Both the position numbers and the translations under genes were made by a program. Below the pieces are notes generated by a model that saw only the letters and a program-made list of their open reading frames with translations, searched no databases and was not told the origin of the DNA. Shown here in pieces: positions 57,341 through 64,000 of a stretch of 64,000 nucleotides of DNA; position 1 is the stretch's first letter, and each line of letters starts with the position of its first letter. This DNA is from Platerodrilus igneus (lineage: Eukaryota; Arthropoda; Insecta; Coleoptera; Lycidae), in contig JARFIW010001177.1 in assembly GCA_036346225.1 (NCBI GenBank), positions 156,501 through 220,500 on the forward strand, given 5' to 3'.

Positions 57341-58395
57341 TGTGTTACTGGGATTAAGAATCGAACCCTCTAATTATCAATTTTATAACAAATCGAAAAT
57401 TTGCACACAATAGAAAATTTTCGAAAAAAACATTAATTTCTTACACAGATTCCTTTCTTCTTCGGTTGAATTGCTTTCTTCAACTGCTTCCGGCTAGCTC
57501 AGTTGGACCTCCTCTTGGATACCTAGATTCACTCTCATATTCTCTATCGTTCACGCACACTCTCAATAAAACCACAAAATAATACAACAATCATACAATA
57601 TCTATTTTTCACTATTAACAAATAAAACTTCAAAATTATTTACTTCTCAGTGGTCAAGTTACACCTCAATAAATTCTATTTCGTAAAGTCCAGAATTTTA
57701 ACTAGCAATATCAAACACATTGAATGTAACCTGAGTAAATGGGCCCTGAATAATACCTTATCTTTCTTTCTGTATTTATAATAAATTCCAATTGGGCAAC
57801 TCTGGAGTATGGTGAGCTCATGATAACCCAGTTATTTATGATTAATGTATGGTCTTTACTTGGCATATTCTTATTACAAACACAACAAAAACCCATGTAC
57901 TCATAACAAAAAAATATTGAAATTGCCGAGTTATACGTATTACTTTCAAAACTCCAAATAATGTAAAATACCGTCATAGTTCACTCTCACCCATCACAAT
58001 AACCTTCCTAGTTTATCAACAACAACAAATTCTAAAGCGTTAAGTGGAATTTCTTAAAGATCCCTGCTCCGTTGATGATGCCGTATAGTTGTTTCGCTTT
58101 GCGCTGCTCCCGCCTCTAGCTATTTGTAGTTGAACACCCTTTAAGCTGTGCTGCAAGACTGTTCATACACGCTACCTCCAACTCCAAATCCAATTATTAC
58201 TTTTCTTTGATAATTGTTTAATTTAATTCACGCTACATAACGTCACTATACGAGCTTGTTAAAAAAATATATGTGGCACCTCAATAAAATTTAGACTCGG
58301 CACAATCCGCGTACAAATTATGAGGCTAACACCGTGCTATTTAATTTAAAATAATTTTCTATACTTACAAGCTCGTGATAACTTTCATACGTAGT
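57341..58395 (-). repeat. Gag-Pro element LTR 3, truncated
   Basis: It matches the first about 1055 bp of LTR 2 (including absence of the extra 60 bases of LTR 1), then stops at 58395, two bases before the mariner's first inverted-repeat base. The remaining about 775 bp of LTR are not found right of the mariner. Confidence 0.85.
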
Positions 58396-58397
58396 TA

Positions 58398-59975
58398 GCA
58401 TCAACTTTCATATTTTAAATGGACGCCATATTGTATTTTTAGATGGTTAGATAGCATATTTTTTTCTCTTTTCAACTATGTATCACAACATATGTTTAAA
58501 TGAAAAAATTTACTGTAAATGATCATTTTAATTTTTTATCAAGTAGGCATCATCAGATTTCTCTTAAACAAATGAAATTATGACAAACTGTCATGTTGAA
58601 TTAGTGTATCTGTTGTACTAATAATTGGCATTTGTGTATTCTCTTTCCCAGTTATAAGTTGTGATATACTTATTCTATAAAATTTTCAAATGGCAAATTT
58701 TTCAACAAGCGAACAATATCATATGTTTTGTACATACATAAAATGTAATAAGAACAGTCGTCTTGCTACCGAAACATACTTAACAAACTTTCCCGAAAAA
58801 AGACAGCCAAACATTAAAATCTTTCAAAGATTGGACACAAATATGCAGCAGTATGGATGTTTAAAAAAACCTACTCGAAACATAAATGGAGACATTACAG
58901 ATGAGGTGTTGACACTGGCCTGTGTGGAAGCTAATCCAAACATTTCAACACGGGAAATAGAAACCCAAGTAAACGTATCCAAGTTTCAAGCATCAAGAAT
59001 TTTAAAAAAGCATAAATATCACCCTTACAGATTTCATATTGCTCAAAACTTACAACCAAACGACTATCTCCGCAGATCAACATTTTGCAGATGGTTTATC
59101 AATCAAGTTAGGGAGAATGATGATTTTGTCAATCGCGTTTTGTGGACCGATGAGTCTTATTTTTCTAACTGTGGAATATTTAATCGTCATAATGAACACT
59201 ATTGGGCACAGGAAAACCCACGCATAACAGTTCCACGCCGCAATCAAATTCGATTTAGATGTAATGTTTTTTGTGGTATATTGGGAAACCGTTTACTTGG
59301 TCCTATAATATTCGATGGAATCTTAACCTCTCAACGTTATTTGGAAATGCTTCAAACATCTTTAGAAGATTTATTAGACGACCTACCTTTGGCACAAAAT
59401 AATCAAATTTGGTATCAACAAGATGGCGCACCTCCACACAACGCTAGAGATGTTATCACCTACTTAAGTAACCGTTTTGATAGCAGGGTAATCACGACCC
59501 ACACACCTGTAAAATGGCCTCCTAGATCAGCAGACTTAACACCTCTGGATTTTTATTTATGGGGCACTTTAAAAGATAATGTATATGGAAGTAATTTCCA
59601 GTACAATAATGTAGATGAACTACGGGAAGCGGTTATGCTGGCAATAAACGGTCTTAATGGGAATACATTACGACGCGTAACAAAAAGTGTTCTAAAACGT
59701 TGCCGATTGTGTTTAAATAATAACGGTCAACATTTTGAACAATTGCTATGATTTATTGGTTGGTGTTTAATGTTACTCTAATGTTTTTTTTCGTTTAATT
59801 TGTTTTAAAACTGATTTGTGTTGATGCCTACTTCATACAAAATTAAAATTATTATTTTCAGTAAATTTTTTAATTTAAACATATGTTGTAATACATCGTT
59901 GAAAAGAGAAAAAATATGCTATCTAACCATCTAAAAGTCCAATATGGCGTCCATTTAAAATATGAAAGTTGATGC
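58398..59975 (+). mobile_element. Mariner (DD41D) with intact transposase
   Basis: Inverted repeats of roughly 150 bp start GCATCAACTTTCATATTTTA at 58398 and mirror at about 59820-59975. They are flanked by TA at 58396-58397 and 59976-59977. One full-length transposase frame lies between. Matching repeats plus an uninterrupted gene suggest a recently active copy. Confidence 0.9.
58690..59751 (+). CDS. Tc1/mariner-superfamily transposase, DD41D
   Basis: A 353-codon uninterrupted frame with an ATG at 58690, the usual length for the family. Two N-terminal helix-turn-helix regions bind the inverted repeats; the second is visible as STREIETQVNVSKFQASRIL (about residues 86-105). Catalytic residues are D154 (LWTDESYF), D245 (YQQDGAPPH) and D287 (ADLTPLDFYLWG). 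There are 41 residues between the second and third, so DD41D rather than DD34D mariner or DD34E Tc1. The enzyme cuts at the inverted repeats and reinserts at TA. I see no lesion. Confidence 0.93.
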   Translation: MANFSTSEQYHMFCTYIKCNKNSRLATETYLTNFPEKRQPNIKIFQRLDTNMQQYGCLKKPTRNINGDITDEVLTLACVEANPNISTREIETQVNVSKFQASRILKKHKYHPYRFHIAQNLQPNDYLRRSTFCRWFINQVRENDDFVNRVLWTDESYFSNCGIFNRHNEHYWAQENPRITVPRRNQIRFRCNVFCGILGNRLLGPIIFDGILTSQRYLEMLQTSLEDLLDDLPLAQNNQIWYQQDGAPPHNARDVITYLSNRFDSRVITTHTPVKWPPRSADLTPLDFYLWGTLKDNVYGSNFQYNNVDELREAVMLAINGLNGNTLRRVTKSVLKRCRLCLNNNGQHFEQLL

Positions 59976-59977
59976 TA

Positions 59978-60281
59978 ATATCTCGATAACCGCCATCTTG
60001 AATTTAAATTTAATATCACTTTTAAGTGCACACAATTGAACTAAGTAACTTTTATAAGAAACATTTTTTTGTATCTTTTATTATAACAAAAATATTCGAC
60101 TTCAAAGAAATTGGCAGTTTTCAGTTTTTTTTAAATAATTTCTAAACCGTTTGTAATTTCGAATGTATCTATGCGGAATTTAAATAAGCTATCCAAATGA
60201 CACAACTTTGCTCATTTAAGCAGATCTCTATCATTAATAATAAGAAAGACACCCATGCTATCCTACTCAATTTGGGACACC

Positions 60282-60284
<3 letters not shown>
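59978..60284. other. Remnant ending in a mariner-like terminus
   Basis: Noncoding. The right end reads GGGACACCCTG at about 60274-60284 followed by TA, an outward-facing terminus of the CAGGGTGTCC type. Its partner terminus is not visible to the left, so this may be a solo arm or a deleted element. Confidence 0.45.

Positions 60285-60322
<38 letters not shown>
60285..60322. repeat. (TA)n microsatellite
   Basis: Alternating TA between the remnant terminus at 60284 and the left end of the nested mariner at 60323. Confidence 0.95.
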
Positions 60323-60324
<2 letters not shown>

Positions 60325-62762
60325 AGGTGTCCACGTCCTTCGTGAAAGTTCTATAACTTTTATGTTATTCAAGATATCAACTTCCGGTTGTTTTTTAAAC
60401 GATAGCCATGGCTAGGCTGCACAATTTAAAAATATTTTCACCTATATACAGGGTGTGCCAATATGATTTCCAACCCAAAGTTATGTTTTTTTAAATAAAA
60501 CACCCTAGATTTGATATCATATTCTAAAATCTCTTTTGATGCCCATGAAAATTATATAGAGGTACTATCGGTCTATAATGGACGGTTTGCTTTTTATGAG
60601 TCATTGTATGTCAAAATCATGTCAACTTTGAAAAATTGCAAAAGTTTTCGTGTTGAACTTGGAGAGTTGATTATTTCACGACATCATTTTCCACATCCTG
60701 TTGTATTATTATCCATAGCGCGATGTGCTTGTTTTTACTTTTTATTGTACAAGGTGAAACAAAACGCAAAATGAACAAAAAGTCAATTTTTTTAAATGGC
60801 ACTCGCCATATTGGATTTTGCCATTGAATAGCGTTTTTGTGGAGCTTTCTATTGACATATAATTTCTAATAGCTTACATGAGAAAAAATTTTAAAAAATT
60901 GTAAAAACATGTTTTTTATGCAGTTTTGAGACTAGAGAAAACTAAGTTGTTGATTTCACAATGAATTTCACACGTCAAGAATTAATTAATATAATATACT
61001 GTATTGGAGAAGCAGATCGAAACCCTTTATTGGCAAGTCAAATCTATCATCAAAAATATCCAATCTTGAGACTGATTTGGAGCTATTGGAAACGTTGCAT
61101 ATTCTAAGTGTGAAATAGTAGCAAAATGAATTGACAACGAATTTGAATTAGAAGTTTTGCTGATGATAGAAAAAAATCCAAATCTGAGCACCAGAGAAAT
61201 CGTTCTAGTAACTGATATTTCAAAAAACAGCGTCAATATAATATTGAAACAACGATTCCACCCTTATTACATCGAACTTCATCAAGAACTATATGGAAAT
61301 GATTTTGAGAATCGCATACAATTTTCAAGTAGAATGAGTGGTGTGTTTGCCGAAAATTATTACATTTCGAACATTTTGTTCACTGACGAGGCATCGTTCA
61401 AAAGCAACGGATCAGTCAACAGGCATAATATGCAATACTATACAACCGAAAATCCACATTGGTTAAGAACTGTTGATCATCAACATCAGTGGTCCCTTAA
61501 TGCATGAGGAGGTGTTATTGGTAACCATGTTATTGGTCCCTTCTTTTTCGACGGTATTTTAAATGGGGAACGGTATCTGCGATATCTTGATGAGGATCTC
61601 CCCATTTTGCTGGAGAATGTCGATTTAAATACAAGACGGAACATGTGGATACAACACGATGGTGCTCCCGTACATAATCATACAATTGTATGAAGTTTTC
61701 TTAATGAAAACTATCTTCATTGGTGGATTGGCAGAGGTGGAGCTATTGCTTGGCCATCACGTTCTCCTGACTTTACCCGGATGGATTACTTTTTATGGGG
61801 TTTTGTTAAGGAAAAAGTTTATAAAATTCGTCCAACAACTCCTGATGAAATGAAGGATACACTAAGGGAGGCATTTCGTTCAATTGACGAAGCAATGTTG
61901 ACCGAGTACGAATTTCGTTCATCAGAAGACTAGCAGTCTGCATCGAACAAAATGGTAATATTTTTGAACACTTATTGTAGTCAACTTACTCCTGTTCGTT
62001 ACATTATTATACCGTTTTCCCACGCTTAGTTATTGTTAAAGCTTCCTTTTGTCTGCCATTTATAAATAAAAGTTTATTTATTGTTGTGCTCTTTTGGCAC
62101 TGGATATTTGATATTAAATTTGATGACAGTTGCCTACTTGTTTTTTTAAATGATGAAAACTACCTAAAATAAATCTATTTTCTCAATTTTTCAGAATTTT
62201 TTCTCATGTAACCTATAAAAAATTATATACCAATAGAAAGCTCCACAAAAACGTTATTCAATGGCAAAATCCAATATGGCGGGGGGCCATTTAAAAAAAT
62301 TGACTTTTTGTTCATTTTGCGTTTTGCTTCACCTTGTACAATAAAAAGTAAAAACAATCACATTGCGCTATGGATAATAATACAACAGAATGTGGAAAAT
62401 GATGTCGTGAAAGAATCAACTCTCCAAGTTCCATACGAAAACTTCTGCAATTTTTCAAAGTTGACATGATTTTGACATAAAATGACTCATAAAATGCAAA
62501 CCGTCCATTGTAGACCTATAATACCTGTGTATGATTTTGATCAGCATCAAAAAAGCTTTTAGAATATGGTATCAAATCTAGGGTGTTTCATTTAAAAAAA
62601 CATAACTTTGGGTTGGAAACCATATTGGCACACCCTGTATATAGGTGAAAATATTTTTAAATTGTGTAGCCTAGCTGTGGCTATCGTTTAAAAAAAACCG
62701 GAAGTTGATATCTTGAATAACATAAAAGTTATAGAACTTTCACGGAGAACGTGGACACCCAG
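60323..62762 (+). mobile_element. Palindromic mariner with three nested inverted-repeat layers
   Basis: The outer repeats read CAAGGTGTCCACGT at 60323 and, mirrored, GTGGACACCCAG ending at 62762, both next to TA. A middle layer starts CAGGGTGTGCCAATATG at 60449 (mirror ending 62637). An inner layer starts CAAGGTGAAACAAAACGC at 60750 (mirror ending 62336). Each layer is bounded by TA. The sequence between layers is also palindromic, so each arm is about 640 bp or more. A broken DD41D transposase lies in the centre. Confidence 0.85.
60961..61980 (+). pseudogene. DD41D transposase pseudogene
   Basis: The ATG at 60961 starts MNFTRQELINIIYCIGEADR. Frames break near 61060-61140, then 61157-61507 carries LMIEKNPNLSTREIVLVTDI and the first catalytic segment LFTDEASFKSNGSVNRHN. 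A stop follows at 61505. The later frame has IQHDGAPVHNH, a stop, then WPSRSPDF and MDYFLWGF. Spacing between the second and third aspartates is again 41. It ends NIFEHLL at 61980, parallel to FEQLL in the intact gene. It is related to, but clearly different from, the transposase at 58690-59751, and is inactive. Confidence 0.85.
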
Positions 62763-62878
62763 TATATATATTCCAACAATGGACATTAATGCATACTACC
62801 TTGTGAAGCTTTACATAAACTAATAAATGACGTTATGTTTCAAACGAATAATGATTGGGCTAAATATTAGATACTTAC
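62763..62878 (-). other. Intron start of the host gene
   Basis: Follows the GTAAGTAT donor at 62878-62871 on the minus strand. It is noncoding and runs into the nested mariner. Confidence 0.5.
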
Positions 62879-63007
62879 ATTCAACTTCAACTATTATACG
62901 TTTGCTAACAGACGGTGGTATACCATTAGAAGCAATGCAAAAATAGGCTCCCATTTCGGTTCGACTTATGCGGGTAAGGGTCAAGTGCTGTCCGTCATGC
63001 ACAATCA
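62879..63007 (-). CDS. Single exon of a DIP/lachesin-like Ig-domain protein
   Basis: The exon translates in one frame to HDGQHLTLTRISRTEMGAYF, then CIASNGIPPSVSKRIIVEVE. The pattern L-L-RI-RTEMGAY-CIASNG-PPSVSKRI is the end of the second Ig domain (Y-x-C strand) of the Dpr-interacting protein/lachesin family of neuronal adhesion receptors. A pyrimidine-rich acceptor ending TTTTCAG precedes 63007 and a consensus donor GTAAGTAT follows 62879. The 129-bp length gives 43 codons with split codons at both ends (phase 1-1), as expected for Ig exons. The start codon, signal peptide and other Ig domains are outside the window or unseen. The paralogue cannot be named. Confidence 0.85.
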
Positions 63008-63424
63008 CTGAAAACAATAACCACAATTAGAAAGGTATTTATAATAGCCTAATACTTAAACATTAGTTTTAAATAAATATTGCGCAAATATAGAAAATTA
63101 TAGACGAGATTTGGAGACGTATTTATTAATACAGTTGACGCACTCAATTAAAATTTATGAGCTTTTCGCATAGCAGTCAGTCGTATTAGTGCTTGAATGG
63201 AAATTCTCAAACATTCCTTAAATTTTAAGGAACTTATATTACAAATACAACAAAATCGACTTAGTTAACTTTTTACGGAGTTTTGAACACGAAGATCCCG
63301 TTCTCAGTCTTAAAAATTCTAAGCGATAAGGTTTTTTTATTATTATTTTATTTGGTATTAAAGTATACTTAAGCTTTTGGCCCATCCTAGTTGTAGAGTT
63401 AAAGGAATATATAAGATAAAAGAT
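63008..63424. other. Intronic sequence of the host gene; no gene seen
   Basis: The branch-point side of the exon acceptor lies here. The rest is AT-rich and includes an A/T-run near 63335 that may be the 3' body of the SINE-like sequence to its right. Confidence 0.4.
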
Positions 63425-63505
63425 GTCTGTGTCCGTATTTGAACCTGGAACCTTGGGATCAAGAGTCATATGCGAAGTCACCTCGTTCTTTATCGCCCCC
63501 AAACC
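63425..63505 (-). repeat. Possible tRNA-derived SINE head
   Basis: The minus strand contains GACTCTTGATCCCAAGGTTC followed by CAGGTTCAAATAC, resembling an anticodon arm and a pol III B box (GGTTCRANNCC type), with a weak GAGGTGACTTCGC segment where the D-arm would be. A body ending in AATAATAATAAAAAAACC-type sequence follows at lower coordinates. Target duplications were not established. Confidence 0.35.
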
Positions 63506-64000
63506 GGTAGTTTCTAATTTTGAATATCAAAAGTAAGTCGTGTGCATGAACGTAGGCATATAAGTGAGTTTGGGTTTCATGTGAGTGTAGTTCTTTGTGG
63601 ATATGCAGTTGTTGGTGTGGGATTGGGGTTGGATGTGTGTATTAGTGCCGTGAATTTGTGGGGATCGGTGGTTTTGTAATGATGATTTCATTTAGAAAGG
63701 GGTTAAGTTGTAAATGGCGGGTAATATGGAAGTTGACGCTTGAGAAGGAAGAGAAGAAATCATATTGATTGCTGCTATAAATTTGGTTTGGAGCGGAGCG
63801 GTGAGCTGATATGAGTAAACTAGGTGTTCTTGTGTTTCATGTACCGTATTGATGAACGCATGAACAAAATGAGGATGCAATTTGGTCAAAGTGGTGAGAT
63901 TTACTTTGGATTTTGCCGCATCCGCTAGGAATTCGATGGTAGTCTACTAGAAAGAAGAATGTGTACTGAAATGTCACTGATGGAAAGGAAGGTTTTATGT
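63506..64000. other. No recognised feature
   Basis: More G/T-rich on the plus strand than the neighbourhood. A minus-strand frame is open at 63889-63692 (PHFVHAFINTVHETQEHLVY) but matches nothing I recognise and has no conserved motif. It would lie upstream of the exon within the host gene, or be another repeat. Confidence 0.35.

Larger units (their letters stand above)
39869..58395 (-). mobile_element. Tandem dimer of a Gag-protease-only LTR element
   Basis: The order is LTR (39869-41760), internal (41761-45270), LTR (45271-47100), a nested BEL element, internal (53829-57340), truncated LTR (57341-58395). The two internal regions are both about 3.51 kb and collinear. Each encodes, on the minus strand, a coiled-coil/capsid Gag and a retropepsin-like protein, with no RT, RNase H or integrase. 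Two internal regions sharing one central LTR are expected from recombination between LTRs of adjacent copies. The right LTR stops at 58395 where a mariner begins. Confidence 0.85.

Noticed and set aside
58690..59751. Transposase as a host-domesticated gene
   Set aside because: It sits inside matching inverted repeats with TA duplications, so it is still part of a mobile element.
63692..63889. 65-codon minus-strand frame as another host exon
   Set aside because: No Ig-domain pattern, no convincing splice sites checked in frame, and no recognisable motif.

Overview
The window looks like AT-rich nuclear DNA of an arthropod, most likely an insect. It is almost entirely transposable elements, many nested. 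The only recognisable host coding sequence is one 129-bp exon of an immunoglobulin-domain cell-surface protein of the DIP/lachesin type near the right end (62879-63007, minus strand). The mix of Gypsy and BEL/Pao LTR elements, an RTE-like LINE, DD41D mariners and a Maverick/Polinton ATPase fragment fits an insect genome. I cannot fix the order or species.

Layout. 1-508 is unassigned. 509-8257 is a young Gypsy element (Gypsy-1, minus strand) with 1.44-kb LTRs and an AGCT target duplication. 8576-11960 and 14352-18123 are two old, broken plus-strand Gypsy copies (relics C and D) of the same broad lineage. 18798-21253 is a minus-strand RTE-like LINE cut off inside its reverse transcriptase. 21254-30676 is a very young minus-strand Gypsy (Gypsy-2) with 1.68-kb LTRs and a CCCA target duplication; its leader carries a tandem array of primer-binding-site-like units. 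31570-32605 holds two inverted fragments of a Maverick-type packaging ATPase around a C-rich minisatellite. 32690-33941 is a BEL/Pao gag-protease relic. 35700-37598 is a 1.9-kb foldback with three nested sets of mariner-like ends.

39869-58395 is a tandem dimer of an LTR element encoding only Gag and a retropepsin-like protease (LTR-internal-LTR-internal-truncated LTR). A nearly intact 6.7-kb BEL/Pao element (47103-53825, ACACC target duplication) sits at the edge of its middle LTR. 58398-59975 is a mariner with an intact 353-residue DD41D transposase gene. 60323-62762 is a second, three-layered palindromic mariner with a dead transposase.

How the parts work: each LTR element carries its own Gag, protease and, except for the dimer, RT/RNase H/integrase. 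In the two young Gypsies and in relic D a canonical -1 frameshift heptamer lies just before the gag stop; relic C has a similar site. The dimer family has a GGATTTT-TAA site between gag and protease and would need polymerase and integrase from another element. If the host gene continues leftwards, much of the window may be one of its introns, but no further exon is visible.
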